DNA of 57,115 nt from Nocardiopsis sp. CNT312 (GCF_000515115.1 NZ_AZXF01000033.1:1-57115); one strand, 5' to 3'. Positions 17,636-27,665 are shown, numbered from the stretch's first letter. The notes: a model not told the origin generated them from the sequence alone. Numbers and translations are program-made.

Positions 17636-20600
17636 CTAAACGACGGTGACGCCGGTAGGGGTTAGAACCCCCGCCGAAGAGCTACCGGGGATGGGGCGCC
17701 GGTGTGCCGCCCCGGCGGTCAGCACCCCCAACGGGGACAACCTGGCCCGGCTCACCCTCAGCCCCACAGACCCATCTTCCTCCGCGACAGACTCAGGCAC
17801 CAGAGCCGGGTGGTCAAGCAGGGCACGTACCGCGTCGATTCCCAGCTCATTGCGCCACACCGGCCAGAGCATCACCTGTCTGCGGCCACGGCGGTGCCAG
17901 AGCACGGACCGTGCCCGACACCCGTCGCCGCCCAGGAACAGCAGCGGCAGGGCGTGGGTGGCCAGCCATGTCGCGCCGGGAACGCCCCAGGGCCGGGAAC
18001 CGCCGTCGCCGATGTAGGCGGCGGTGTGGATCGCCCGGTGATCCAGGTTCTCGCCCGTGCACCCGTCTACCCGTCGCCACCGCTCCAACGCCTGCCTGAT
18101 GACCGCCGGATCTTTGCGTACGAGCTCGAAGGGCTTGGAGAAGAACGTCGCGGCCTTCTGCCCACCCGCTGCTGCCATGAACGGGGTCAGCGCGACCCGC
18201 TCCTTGCGGTCGGCAGCCAGGTCGGTGGCGATCGCCAGCAGCCACGCACGGGCCTGCTCGCCGCCGAGTTCGACGGCTTCGTCCACAGCCCCGGCCAACG
18301 TCTGACGCGGGACACGCATGGGGTCCTCGCCGACACCGATCTGCGGCGGCCACTGAGCCCGTACACCGGGCAGCGTGCCGCCTTCGGGAACGTCTGCGGC
18401 GATCTCTTCCAGCGTGCGGGCGATCGCTTCCAGATCGGGCAGGGTGCTGGTGATCTGCGCGGTGGCCATCACCGGATCGAAGGACAGGCGTACCGGCCGC
18501 TCCAGGTGCTGGTCGAGCAGGCGCAGCACTCCCAGGGCCGCCAGGAACCCGAGCCCGTCGCGCCCGTCCAAGGCGGGCAAGCCAACGGTGGATTCGGGCA
18601 TGCCGGCTACCGGTATGGACGGGGCTGTGGACGCGGTCGGCGGGGTGTAGGCGGGAGCGGTGACCTCGCGGCCGGCCGAACACCACATATCGGCCATGCG
18701 CACCACGGACTCCACCAGGGCGAGCCGCCACCGGCCCAACCGTTGGCTGAGACGGGCGAAACGCGCCGGGGAGTCCCAGTCCAGAAGCTGGTCGGTGGAG
18801 ACCTCGGTGTCGGCACCGGGCACGTCGATTCGCTGCGGGGCCGGATCGTTGACCGCGGGCAGCAACGGCCGGGAGTGGCCGTGGTGTGAGGCGATCAGGT
18901 GCAGCACCAGCTCCCGGTCAACCCCTCGATAAGGGGGCTGGTCCAGGTAGTGGGCGGCTAGAAGGGTGGACAGGCCCTCGTGGCGCATCCCGCGCGGATA
19001 GCCCGACTGGGCCAGTACCCGGCGGCGGGCCCGGGCGTCGCCGGGGGCTTCCAACGACTTGGCCAGTGCGTGGCCCGCGGGCAGAGCCAGCGGGGTGGTG
19101 CCGTGCAGCATCGCTTGGAAGCGCGGGTCCCGTTTGCCCTCGTCGTGCCAGAGCGCGGCCAGGTAGACGGCGTGCACCAGGTCGGGGGACAGCCCGACGT
19201 TGCGGGCGAACTCCACCGCTTGGCGGGCGACCTGCTCCTGGTGCTCATCCAGCAGAACCGGCGTGGCGTTCTTGGACGTAGAGGCTTCGTCGGCGTCGCT
19301 GCCCCGAAACTCCCGGGACAGGCTCAGAACGATGAGCCGCGCCGGGCGCTCGGCCTTGGTCTGCCGCTCCTCGTCTCCTTCCGCGTTCCGGGGCAACACT
19401 GCGGGGTTCTGGTCCATCGGTAGGACTCGCACCCGCAGCTTCATGCCGTTCCCTGGAGAGGCCAGGGTGGACAGCCGTCGGGCCAGTGGGCGGCCCGGCG
19501 CGCTGCGTTCGAGCGCAGCCGTGACCCGGGCGAGAACGCGGGCGTAGGCGTCGGCCTCGGGGGGATCCTCAGCGACCGGGCTCTCCCCTTCCTCGGGAGC
19601 CGCGTCCAGGTCCACCATCTCCTGCAGGGCGGTACGCACCTCCAGAAGATCGCCGTTCGACGCGCCGTCTACGTCGGTGAAGGCTGCGCCCAGCCGCGGG
19701 TGCAGGCGGATGAGTGGCCGTCCCCGGCGTGCGGCCGCGTCAGCCACATCGGCCACGGGTGCGGCCGAGTGCGGTGCCCATCCGAACGCGTCGCACCCTC
19801 CGAAGCGCGAGGGCACGATGATCAGGTCCCCCGGGTGCACCTGGTCGATGGTGATGCGCGCCAGGTCGTCGGGGCCGCGGTAGCGCAGCACGTACTCGGT
19901 CCGGCCCGTGCGTTCGACCGTCTCGGCCGCGCCGCCTTCGAGGTCGTCGAGGCGCGCCGCCTCGTCGGGACGGTGGGCGCGCCAGCGGCGCAGGGCGGCC
20001 ACCGAGATCTGGAGCTGCTCCTCGCTGCTGGGCGGCACGGCCCGCAGCAGTTCGGCCACCTGCGCCGATACTTCGCCGCTGTCCGGATCCAGGCAGGTGC
20101 CGGGGTCGATATCCTCACGCCAGACGAGCACCACGTCCGGATCGCGGGTGTCGATACCGTGCAGGAACGGGGCCACCGGCACATCGGTCGCCGGAGTGGG
20201 AGCGGTGTGCTCCCAGGTGCGCAGGATCCCCGTGTGTAGCAGCGGCGGCGCCTTGGTCTCCTCCCGTAGGGCCCGGCGTTGCTCAGCGGTGGCCGAATCC
20301 AGCAGGGACGCCAAATCCTCCGGAGAGGCATTCACTCCCTCGCCGAGGTCGTTCACCGAGCAGGTACGGCCCTTCCTGGCCGCCACGGGGGCGGCCTGCT
20401 GGGCTAGGAACTCCCAGGTGGCCTGCCGTGCGGGACCATACACCGGGTCGTCGGAGCCGACGGAGGTGTCGTGGACGACCACCGCTCTGGCCTCCCAACC
20501 TTCAGGGCGCTTGTCGGCGGCACGGGCCAGGCGCCCCAACCGCTGGACGAGCGCGGTCATGGACGCGGACTCGGTGACGAGCGCGTCGGCGTCGATGTTG

Positions 20601-21709
20601 GCGCCCACCTCCACCGTCTGGGTGGCCACCACGAACAGCGGTGCGCTCTCCCGAGTCTTGCGTCCGACCCTGATGCGTTCGTAGAACAGGTCCATGAGCC
20701 GTTCACGGTCCACGGGGCGGCTGCGGCCGGTCAACAGCACACGCTGGTCGGCGTCCACCCCGCGGCGGGCCAGCAGGTCGAACACCGACCGGGCCCGGGC
20801 CACGGTGTTGCACACCGCCAGCACCACGGGCCCGGGGGCCTGCTCGTCGGCCAGCGCCAAGGCCCAGGAGACGAGCTGTTCGGGGACCACCTTGGCGGCG
20901 TTGGCGCGGGTCATCGAAGGCTGGACCAGGTACATCCGCCGTGGGGCCCGCAGCCGCGGGCCGGCCACCGGGTGCGTGCGGTCGTCCTCACTGGTGGAGT
21001 GCGTGCGCTTGTGCCCGTCGGGATCGTCCACGGTGGCCGACAGCTGCACCAGCCGCGGCCGGTGCGGCCGGTTCGCGGGCTGGTCGGCGGTGGCGGCGTC
21101 GATGCTGGTGAGCATCGCCTGAGCCAGGTGGGCCTCATCAACCAGGATGAGGCTGTCGGTGCCCACCAACGCGGCGTCGATGGGGCGCAGACGATCGGAG
21201 ACCCCGTAGCCGCGCATGAACAGACGCGAACCGATCTGGTCCACGGTGCCCACGACCAGCGCACACCGGTCAGGGCGCTGCACCCACTGCCAGGACCAGG
21301 TCGTGCCGCCGCGCATCCGGGTCGCCTCGACCACGTCGCCGCCGTCTCCGGGGCTGCGCAGCCGGGATGCCACCGCTTCCAGCACGGGCGCGTGCTCCGG
21401 CTTGGCCGTGTGCGGGTTGTTGATCGCTGCGGCCAGCTCGGTGGCGTGCTCGTAGGCCTCGTCCACCACCAGGCGGCGGTCCACGACGAAGAACACGCGG
21501 CGGCGGGCGTCGACAGCCCCCGCCGCCATGGCATACAGGGCGATATCGAGCAGGCTGGTCTTGCCCAGACCGGTGGCCACGTCCACCGCCTCCGGCCACG
21601 CCTCACCGGCCATCAGGCGTTCGGCCAGCGCGTTCTGCCACGGAAACGGCCCGTAACCGTGCACGGCGGTGTAGAACTCGGCGAACGTCGGCAGATCACT
21701 GCGCTGCAT
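17636..21709 (-). CDS. cas3: Type I-G Cas3 helicase-nuclease with C-terminal extension
   Basis: 1357 aa; ATG at 21709, overlapping csb2 by 14 nt. It would unwind and degrade DNA marked by Cascade. Helicase motifs: Walker A VATGLGKTS near residue 45-52 and DEAH (LILVDEAHLAQ) near 191-194, then helicase C elements (VATQTVEVGANIDADALVT). The HD nuclease follows the helicase, with LAALWHDEGKRD near residue 853 and HLIASHHGHSRP after it; this helicase-then-HD order is typical of type I-G. From about residue 1038 an additional 320-residue domain begins with LPALDGRDGLGFLAALGVLR, like the Cas8-type subunit of I-G systems, here fused. No separate large subunit gene exists, so the fusion probably supplies it. 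Confidence 0.93.
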   Translation of the reverse strand: MQRSDLPTFAEFYTAVHGYGPFPWQNALAERLMAGEAWPEAVDVATGLGKTSLLDIALYAMAAGAVDARRRVFFVVDRRLVVDEAYEHATELAAAINNPHTAKPEHAPVLEAVASRLRSPGDGGDVVEATRMRGGTTWSWQWVQRPDRCALVVGTVDQIGSRLFMRGYGVSDRLRPIDAALVGTDSLILVDEAHLAQAMLTSIDAATADQPANRPHRPRLVQLSATVDDPDGHKRTHSTSEDDRTHPVAGPRLRAPRRMYLVQPSMTRANAAKVVPEQLVSWALALADEQAPGPVVLAVCNTVARARSVFDLLARRGVDADQRVLLTGRSRPVDRERLMDLFYERIRVGRKTRESAPLFVVATQTVEVGANIDADALVTESASMTALVQRLGRLARAADKRPEGWEARAVVVHDTSVGSDDPVYGPARQATWEFLAQQAAPVAARKGRTCSVNDLGEGVNASPEDLASLLDSATAEQRRALREETKAPPLLHTGILRTWEHTAPTPATDVPVAPFLHGIDTRDPDVVLVWREDIDPGTCLDPDSGEVSAQVAELLRAVPPSSEEQLQISVAALRRWRAHRPDEAARLDDLEGGAAETVERTGRTEYVLRYRGPDDLARITIDQVHPGDLIIVPSRFGGCDAFGWAPHSAAPVADVADAAARRGRPLIRLHPRLGAAFTDVDGASNGDLLEVRTALQEMVDLDAAPEEGESPVAEDPPEADAYARVLARVTAALERSAPGRPLARRLSTLASPGNGMKLRVRVLPMDQNPAVLPRNAEGDEERQTKAERPARLIVLSLSREFRGSDADEASTSKNATPVLLDEHQEQVARQAVEFARNVGLSPDLVHAVYLAALWHDEGKRDPRFQAMLHGTTPLALPAGHALAKSLEAPGDARARRRVLAQSGYPRGMRHEGLSTLLAAHYLDQPPYRGVDRELVLHLIASHHGHSRPLLPAVNDPAPQRIDVPGADTEVSTDQLLDWDSPARFARLSQRLGRWRLALVESVVRMADMWCSAGREVTAPAYTPPTASTAPSIPVAGMPESTVGLPALDGRDGLGFLAALGVLRLLDQHLERPVRLSFDPVMATAQITSTLPDLEAIARTLEEIAADVPEGGTLPGVRAQWPPQIGVGEDPMRVPRQTLAGAVDEAVELGGEQARAWLLAIATDLAADRKERVALTPFMAAAGGQKAATFFSKPFELVRKDPAVIRQALERWRRVDGCTGENLDHRAIHTAAYIGDGGSRPWGVPGATWLATHALPLLFLGGDGCRARSVLWHRRGRRQVMLWPVWRNELGIDAVRALLDHPALVPESVAEEDGSVGLRVSRARLSPLGVLTAGAAHRRPIPGSSSAGVLTPTGVTVV

Positions 21710-23150
21710 GGACGACCTCCCGCCCACGCTCGGACCCAGGGGCCTGCACGTCGGCATCCGGCACAGGTTCGAACAACCCCAGCCCCAGGTAGCGCATCGA
21801 CCCGGCCAGGACCGGGCCGGTGACCGGTTCGGGGAACTCGATACGTGCGTGGAGCACCTTGCGGCGCGGACGCCCCTTCGGATAGCTGCCCTGGCGGGGA
21901 CGCAGCATCGCCCCTTGCGTCAACGGCGCCTGCGACACCTCGACGTCCACGGGCGCGGGATAGCCGGCGTTGACCACCGCCTCGCTCACACAGTGGGCGA
22001 GGTCGGAGTTGGGTCGGGTGTAGCGGTCCAGCATCAGCGGGGTCGCGCTCACCCACACCCGGGAGCCGCGCCACGGCATCGCCCACCGAGAGGGGTCCAG
22101 GGCCCGCGGGCCGGAAGGTTCGGCCTGGTAGTCCAGCCTGAACACGGGCCCGTGGCCGCGGTTGAGGTGGGTGAAGCGGTCCCGGACCATGGTCTGGTGG
22201 AGCGCGGCAGCCGCCTGGGGCTCCAGGTCGCGGGGCAGTACGAGGGCCAGACCGAAGAGGGTGCCGCGCGCCTGCGGGTGGCCGACATCGGGCAGCCCCA
22301 CGAACGCCACATGGCGCCGCCGTTGGTCGTCGTGCCCCGACACCTGGGCGGGCACGGTCTCACCCATGCGCGCCATGACGCTCTCACGGAGTTTGCCGGT
22401 CAACGACAGCAGCTCATCCGCGCCGGGGCGCACCGTGCGCTGGGCGAAGGCGAACACCATCATCGACGCGAACGGCCCCTGCACCGTTCGGGACGCCGTG
22501 GGAGTGGTAGATGCCGCGGGAGCGGTGCGGCGGGCGGCGTAACCGATGGTGCGGCCCACCTCCCAGGCGCTCACCCCGCGTTCGAACGCCTCGTCCAAGG
22601 CATCCAGGTATCCGGGGAACGGGATACCCAGCACCGCGTCGGTGCGGCCGTCGAGCGTGGTGGGTTCGTAGACCGTCCACTCCGGCCGCATCTCGGGGCG
22701 GGTGTGCACCCGGATCGCGACCGTGCTGGTGGACCTGCCCAGGTAGGGCACCTTCCACGCCAGGTCCCCCAGCACTTGGACCACGTCTCGGCTCGGGGCG
22801 GCATCGGGCCACACGAACGCCACTTCTGAGACCGAGGGCAGCGCTGACACCCGGGTTCGGGGAGCGTTGGTCCGTCCGGGCAGGGACGTGCTGCCGCCCC
22901 CGCTGTTGGTCTTGTTGGTCACCACGAAGGTGTCCGTGCGAAACCGTCCCTCCAGTCCGGAAGCCCACACCTGGGGCGGGGGCTGCTGCTCCAGCCAGGC
23001 CAGGGCCAGGCGTTCCTCACGAGTGGGGTCGGAAGCCACCAGAGCGCAGAACAGCCGGGAGGGCGCGGGCGGCCACTCCACGGTCTCCGCCCACCCTGAG
23101 GCGGCGTCGTAGCGGCCCTCGCGCAGCCGCACGCTCATCACCAGCGCCAT
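21696..23150 (-). CDS. csb2: Csb2 (Cas5-like, probably with Cas6 activity), type I-G
   Basis: 484 aa, GSU0054/Csb2 family. ATG at 23150 with GGAG 6-7 nt upstream, 3 nt after csb1. N-terminal MSVRLREGRYDAA and the RLFCALVASDP segment, followed by KVPYLGRSTSTVAIRV, match the Cas5-like half. The C-terminal half contains Gly-rich and basic strands (RPRRKVLHARIEFPEPVTGP, MRYLGLGLFEPV) as in RAMP/Cas6 folds. In I-G systems this protein caps the 5' handle and is thought also to process the crRNA repeat, which here has an 8-bp ACGGCTCC stem. No stand-alone cas6 is present, in line with that. Confidence 0.92.
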   Translation of the reverse strand: MALVMSVRLREGRYDAASGWAETVEWPPAPSRLFCALVASDPTREERLALAWLEQQPPPQVWASGLEGRFRTDTFVVTNKTNSGGGSTSLPGRTNAPRTRVSALPSVSEVAFVWPDAAPSRDVVQVLGDLAWKVPYLGRSTSTVAIRVHTRPEMRPEWTVYEPTTLDGRTDAVLGIPFPGYLDALDEAFERGVSAWEVGRTIGYAARRTAPAASTTPTASRTVQGPFASMMVFAFAQRTVRPGADELLSLTGKLRESVMARMGETVPAQVSGHDDQRRRHVAFVGLPDVGHPQARGTLFGLALVLPRDLEPQAAAALHQTMVRDRFTHLNRGHGPVFRLDYQAEPSGPRALDPSRWAMPWRGSRVWVSATPLMLDRYTRPNSDLAHCVSEAVVNAGYPAPVDVEVSQAPLTQGAMLRPRQGSYPKGRPRRKVLHARIEFPEPVTGPVLAGSMRYLGLGLFEPVPDADVQAPGSERGREVVHAAQ

Positions 23151-23153
23151 AGC

Positions 23154-24314
23154 TCACTCCCCGGAGTCGGTGGAGTGGGAGATCGAGTACTCGATCGCCT
23201 TGGCCAGCGCCGGGATCGGGGTGAGCGCGATGGTCTGCTCCGACATGGCGATCCCGGCCCGGTCGGTGCGGTCCCTCAGCTCGTGGAAGACCTCAATCGC
23301 CTGCCCGGCGGTCAGGGACACCTCTTCGGCCTTGCCGTCCTCGCCCTCGAAGGCCAGACGGTGGCCCGTGCGCACCAGGTCACAGCCCGAACGCAGCCAC
23401 ACCGAGGGACCGCCGAACGCCAGCCGGTCCCCGGCCAGCGCCAACGCCGCCAGCGTGGCCCGTGCCAGGCGCGCTGCCTCATGAGAGGCGTCACCGAAGC
23501 GCAGCCGGGCCAGCGCGGCCAGCGACAGCCACGCCGACCGCTGAGCGCCGGTGATGGCTACTCCGCCGTGCGCGTAGTTGGGAGCGATGTTGCCGTGGCC
23601 CAACTCGCTCAGCCTCTGCCCCTTGGTCTTCTTCTCACCCGGGGGTGCGTACTCCCAGTCGGCTTGGCTGGAGTCGGCGACTGCCCCGGTGAGGTTCGTC
23701 GGGTCCATGCGCCCACCACGGCGCTCGCCGATCTCCGGATCGAAGCCGACCATGGAAGAGGAGTAAGTGCGCGGGAACTTGGCCTGGCGGCCCTTGCGGT
23801 GGGAGTCCCAGGCGCCGAGCACCAGTGATTCGGGGGAGAACTCGAACAGCGCGCGCACATCGCGAACAGTGGCCTCGCGAAGGCGTCGGCCCGTGTCGGT
23901 TTTGTCGAAGCGCACCCCGTCCCATTCGCTGTCACGCAGGTAGGCGTCGGCGAACCGGTGCGGCATCTCCAGGGACGTGATCCGCTCAGCCCCGCGCGAT
24001 GTGGTGGCGGTCAACTCGAACAACGGCAACCGGATACGGTCTTCGTCACGGGCTTCCAACAGCGCGGTCTCGACACGGTTGGCCTGGCTGGGGACCTGGT
24101 CCAGCACCACCACATCTTTGGGTGAGCTCTCACCAGCCATCCACCGCTTCTCCATCAGGTACGGGCTTTCCGAGGAGTTCTTGTCGACGGGGTAGGTCGG
24201 GGGGAACACCTTGTCGCCTGCGGCGGGCCGGTAGTCGGCGTGCATGGACACCCCGGCCCAAGGCCGATCGGGTCCGACAGCGGCCAACAGGTGGTTGAGG
24301 ACGTTCTGGGACAT
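23154..24314 (-). CDS. csb1: Csb1 (Cas7-like backbone), type I-G
   Basis: 386 aa from the ATG at 24314 (GGAGA upstream). The open frame continues to 24533 but only through the leader sequence. It belongs to the GSU0053/Csb1 family, the Cas7-like subunit that polymerises along the crRNA spacer. Diagnostic stretches: SQANRVETALLEA near residue 60, ELTATTSRGAERITSLEMPH near 90, then ESLVLGAWDSHRKGRQAKFPR near 155-175, all typical of this RAMP. First gene of the cas operon; its promoter must lie in the 327 bp shared with the leader of array C. Confidence 0.94.
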   Translation of the reverse strand: MSQNVLNHLLAAVGPDRPWAGVSMHADYRPAAGDKVFPPTYPVDKNSSESPYLMEKRWMAGESSPKDVVVLDQVPSQANRVETALLEARDEDRIRLPLFELTATTSRGAERITSLEMPHRFADAYLRDSEWDGVRFDKTDTGRRLREATVRDVRALFEFSPESLVLGAWDSHRKGRQAKFPRTYSSSMVGFDPEIGERRGGRMDPTNLTGAVADSSQADWEYAPPGEKKTKGQRLSELGHGNIAPNYAHGGVAITGAQRSAWLSLAALARLRFGDASHEAARLARATLAALALAGDRLAFGGPSVWLRSGCDLVRTGHRLAFEGEDGKAEEVSLTAGQAIEVFHELRDRTDRAGIAMSEQTIALTPIPALAKAIEYSISHSTDSGE

Positions 24315-24340
24315 CGTTGTCTCCGTTCTGTCGCCTGCAG

Positions 24341-24641
24341 AGGTGGCTGGTTGTCGGCGCCAGGTGGCAGACTGCACCCGGTTCGCTGACAATGTGCGGC
24401 ACCTTAGAAGCCGATGGTGACAATCGGCGAAGGCGGGGTATCTGGGTATCCAGCATCGCCTGAGGGCACCCGGGGCCGATGGGTTTCGGGGAGAATTGGC
24501 CGAGTCCGGCCACCGCGAACCATGAGTGCCCACCGAATCCCGGGGAGGTTCTCAGCCCTGAATCACCACAAAACACCCAAAAAGAAGGCCGTCGTGGGGC
24601 CAGTTGCATCGATATTTCAGCGTTTCCCCAGCTCAAATTCT
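24341..24641 (+). promoter_or_regulatory. Leader of array C and divergent cas promoter region
   Basis: 301 bp between csb1 and the first repeat of array C. On the plus strand it ends GAGCTCAAATTCT-like (24632-24641), and its reverse complement matches the leader of array A (12725-13025). Rightward transcription from it gives array C; leftward transcription gives csb1-csb2-cas3. The 130 bp nearest the repeats are shared by all three arrays; the remaining 170 bp only by A and C. Confidence 0.85.
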
Positions 24642-25412
24642 GTGTCCACGGCTCCATAGGAACCGTCCCCGTTGAAGGTCGGTGAGTGACCGCCCCTGCC
24701 GTATCCACCCCGACAGTGTCCACGGCTCCATAGGAGCCGTCCCCGTTGAAGGGTCGTGTCCGGGCACGAGAAAAGCCCGGCGCGGGGTGTGTCCACGGCT
24801 CCATAGGAGCCGTCCATGTTGAAGGACCGGGCAGGCCACCGTCGCCTACATCCCCCACCAGAACGTGTCCACGGCTCCGATGGAGCCGTCCATGTTGAAG
24901 GCGCTACGAACTCCTCGACAGCGCGAACACGGTCCTGCGGTGTCCACGGCTCCGATGGAGCCGTCCATGTTGAAGGCACGATTGGGAGGAGTGCAACCCC
25001 ACCGGCGCCGAGGTGTCCACGGCTCCATAGGAGCCGTCCACGTTGAAGGAGCCAGTGCGCGGGCGAGTCGGGGTTGGTGGTCGCGTGTCCACGGCTTCCT
25101 GGGAGCCGTCTACGTTGAAGGGACGCGCTGGGCTCCCACACGGTCACCCACCTCGGGTGTTCACGGCTTCCTGGGAGCCGTCCACGTTGAAGGGCCGTCC
25201 ACTCGTGGCGGCCGTTGGTGTCGCGGCCGAGTGTCCACGGCTCCATAGGAGCCGTCCACGTTGAAGGTACGCGACCGGGATGTGCGTGTTCGGGATAGCC
25301 GGAGTGTCCACGGCTCCTGAGGAGCCGTCCCCGTTGAAGGAAGCTCACGGCGAACAGCGGCACCGTCACCTAGAGCTGTCTACGGCTCCCAAGGGGGCCG
25401 TCCACATTAAAT
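24642..25412 (+). CRISPR. Type I-G CRISPR array C (11 repeats)
   Basis: Eleven 37-bp repeats begin at 24642, 24716, 24789, 24865, 24940, 25013, 25085, 25157, 25231, 25304 and 25376, with ten spacers of 35-39 bp. Repeats start GTGTCCACGGCTCC, have a variable 3-nt loop (ATA, GAT, TGA or CTG type) and end GTTGAAGG. The last copy (CTGTCTACGG ... ATTAAATA) is strongly degenerate, which marks the leader-distal end and confirms rightward transcription. Confidence 0.97.
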
Positions 25413-25891
25413 ATAGGAATTTACCGCAGCCAAACTGACCACGCCTATCGCAATCCATGCCTTCTTTGCAGAGAAATGCCACATGATCCATCAAACATTA
25501 ATTAGCACCACAACTAGGACAATCACCATCCCCCAGGTAGCCGCGAGCGCACCGACGCAAACCGGGAGCGCCCATCCGCCAAACGAACCAGGACGATGGA
25601 CACATATGCGAAGCGCGCGATCCATGATCCCCCTCACATGCAACAGCGGAATCAGCCGTGCAATTTTTACTGGTACTCATAATCATAACCAGTCGAGATC
25701 CCTCCTACCCCTTGACACCAGGAGCAATGAACTTCCTGATATAACCTGACAACAGGGCCTCTCCTGTCCGCATTGAAGATGATTCTGAGTTCCAGTTGAC
25801 TGGAAAACTTCCAAAACCACCACAGGAGAGGCCCAAGTGATTTCCACATAGAGAAGATCCCAAAATATCCCGAAGTGCTAAATAAGAAAAT
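25413..25891. other. AT-rich gene-free stretch after array C
   Basis: About 480 bp with much lower GC than the surroundings and no convincing gene. It contains the nested inverted repeats at 25755-25834 listed separately. The base composition suggests foreign or decayed DNA. Confidence 0.5.
25755..25834. repeat. Nested inverted repeats
   Basis: Outer 13-bp repeat GGGCCTCTCCTGT (25755-25767) faces ACAGGAGAGGCCC (25822-25834). Inside lies a second perfect palindrome TTCCAGT-TG-ACTGGAA (25790-25805). The 80-nt unit could be a folded RNA or terminator, a miniature element, or paired protein sites; no flanking target duplication is evident. Confidence 0.7.
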
Positions 25892-26113
25892 ATGCCTCAA
25901 ACCATCACGTCACCAAAGATACCTCTTTCATTTCCAGAAAGAATCTGGGAAATCTTGGGCTGCTCCGCTGGTGACCGCTTCAGCCCCCGGGCCGAACGGA
26001 ATACTGGTCATCACGTCGAGTGCAAAGCACTCAACGGGCGGGGCGGCCTGTCCCTGACCAAGCACCAGCTCAAGGACCCCAGTGACCCCCTCCTCCCCCT
26101 CACCCACCCCTGA
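25892..26113 (+). CDS. Possible small protein, AbrB-like N-terminus
   Basis: A 73-aa frame with an ATG but no obvious ribosome binding site. Residues about 10-28 (KIPLSFPERIWEILGCSAGDR) faintly resemble the start of AbrB/SpoVT swapped-hairpin proteins (strand, then a helix and GD turn). It overlaps the following phosphotransferase by 32 nt. It may be a small antitoxin-like regulator or chance; I lean only slightly towards real. Confidence 0.35.
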   Translation: MPQTITSPKIPLSFPERIWEILGCSAGDRFSPRAERNTGHHVECKALNGRGGLSLTKHQLKDPSDPLLPLTHP

Positions 26114-26933
26114 CCTACACCAGGCGTGGCACCACGCGGCCGCGTTCTTGAACCTGACCGCGCCCGTGACGGTGGCGTGGCACCACGGAGTGGGTGGCCG
26201 GACCCTCAGTGGCCCGGCCGCCACCGCCGAGGGCGCACCCGTGTGGCTGCGCGTCATGTCCGCGCCTCAGCCAGGCGGGAAGGTGTGGGAGGGCCCGGCA
26301 CTGGCCGACGCACTGCTGGGCGGAGCCGTCCCCCGGCCACGCCTGCTCGCCGAGCACACCTGGGGTACGGGGCCCGTGTTCCAGGCGCTGTTGTGGGAGC
26401 GCCTTCCGGGAACAGCAGTGTCCCAGACCCCCGATCTGGCCGGTCCTGTGGAGAACGACACCCGGTGGTGGCACGACCTGCGCCGCGCCCTGGCCGCTCT
26501 GCGGGCTACTCCAGTGCCCGAGGGCCGACAGGTGTTCTCCCAGGCGTTCGTCCACCGCATCCCCCGCTACATCCCCGAGATCGCTGATGCCGAGGTGGAC
26601 CTGAACGTACGGACGTGGACGGCCGCGCACGGGGATCTGCACTGGGCGAACCTGACTCGGGACCCGTTGATGCTCTTGGATTGGGAGGGGTGGGGCCTGG
26701 CTCCGCTGGGCTATGACGCCGCCGTTCTGCATGCCTACGCCCTTCCCGAACCCGAGACCGCCGCCGAGGTCCGCTCGCCCTTCGCCGACCTTCTGGAGAG
26801 CGACGAAGGGCGGCTGGCGCATCTGATCATCTGCGCCGAGATCGTCCAAGCGGCCGAACGCGATCCACTGCACGCACGCCTGGCACCCCACGCCCGCAGC
26901 TTCGCCTTGCGGTTGCTGGCAACACCCCGATAG
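26082..26933 (+). CDS. APH-family phosphotransferase
   Basis: 283 aa, GTG start at 26082 with AAGGA upstream. Aminoglycoside-phosphotransferase/choline-kinase fold: the Brenner-type catalytic motif AAHGDLHWANLTRDPLML supplies Asp and Asn near residues 180-192, and LDWEGWGLAP the metal-binding Asp near 200. The N-lobe (GVGGRTL, VWLRVMSAP) is short and lacks an obvious P-loop-like segment, as in many of these enzymes. Substrate unknown: antibiotic, sugar or other small molecule. With a second phosphotransferase at 29547 near a biosynthetic cluster, self-resistance is conceivable. Confidence 0.85.
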   Translation: MTPSSPSPTPDLHQAWHHAAAFLNLTAPVTVAWHHGVGGRTLSGPAATAEGAPVWLRVMSAPQPGGKVWEGPALADALLGGAVPRPRLLAEHTWGTGPVFQALLWERLPGTAVSQTPDLAGPVENDTRWWHDLRRALAALRATPVPEGRQVFSQAFVHRIPRYIPEIADAEVDLNVRTWTAAHGDLHWANLTRDPLMLLDWEGWGLAPLGYDAAVLHAYALPEPETAAEVRSPFADLLESDEGRLAHLIICAEIVQAAERDPLHARLAPHARSFALRLLATPR

Positions 26934-26991
26934 CTGCGCCAAGGGAGCCCGATGGTGCGAGAACACCCGTGAATCCGCTCCTTTCACGTCG

Positions 26992-27564
26992 TCACGATTC
27001 GCCCTGCTGAAGCTTGCGTGCTCGGGCGAAGGCGTCTTCCTGGGTGGGCGCGCACATGGCCCTGATGTGCGGCAGAGCCTCCGGAACCGCCCCCAGCAGG
27101 GCGAGGATCCGCTCCGCTGTGGCTTCCTCGTCGTCGAGGGCGAGTTGCCGCTGCTCTGCCCCGATTGCTTCGCCGCGGCTGGTGAAGGGACCGTTGAGCT
27201 GTTCCAACGGGGCATCGATACCGAGCCCGTAGAACATCCACGCCTCTCCCAGCGCGGTCCGCAGTGGTGCCCGGTCCAGTGGCAGTTCGGAGATCTCTCG
27301 GGCCTTCTTCCATAGGGCCGTCGCGATGCCTTGGCGACGCCACTGCGGCACGACACCGACCAGGTACAGCACGCCGGCATCGCTCCAGAGCAGGGTCCCG
27401 TAGGCCGCGCCTCCTTCCGGCTCTCCCTCGGAACGAACGGTGGCTCCTGGGCCGGGTGTGGACGGATCACAGGGAAGCGCGAAGAGCGCCTGCTGAGTGT
27501 CTCCCAGCGCGCTCGTGACCTGGGTCTGGACGTAGTAGAACTCGGGTCCTGTCGCCATGGTCAT
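26992..27564 (-). CDS. GNAT-type N-acetyltransferase
   Basis: 190 aa from the ATG at 27564, 3 nt after a perfect GGAGG. The acetyl-CoA-binding motif A is clear: VLYLVGVVPQWRRQGIATAL near residues 75-95 (the R/Q-x-x-G-x-G/A signature). The C-terminal half is helical (AERILALLGAVPEALPHIRAM) and unlike standard GNAT enzymes, so a fused helical domain is likely. Substrate unknown. Divergent from the phage-like pair across a promoter region with a 16-bp palindrome. Confidence 0.82.
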   Translation of the reverse strand: MTMATGPEFYYVQTQVTSALGDTQQALFALPCDPSTPGPGATVRSEGEPEGGAAYGTLLWSDAGVLYLVGVVPQWRRQGIATALWKKAREISELPLDRAPLRTALGEAWMFYGLGIDAPLEQLNGPFTSRGEAIGAEQRQLALDDEEATAERILALLGAVPEALPHIRAMCAPTQEDAFARARKLQQGES

Positions 27565-27597
27565 AGTCCTCCTTCGAGTGGGTGGAACCTCCACCCA

Positions 27598-27625
27598 TTG
27601 ACAACTTTAGAATACTTTCTAATCT
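27598..27625 (+). promoter_or_regulatory. Promoter with palindromic operator
   Basis: -35 TTGACA (27598-27603), 16-nt spacer, -10 TAATCT (27620-27625). A perfect palindrome TTAGAA-TACT-TTCTAA (27607-27622) fills the spacer, so a repressor there would block RNA polymerase. The predicted start is about 30 nt before GAGGAGG and the GTG of the next gene. Confidence 0.55.
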
Positions 27626-27665
27626 ATAGTTGACACATGTGCAAAGCGACCATGAGGAGGACACG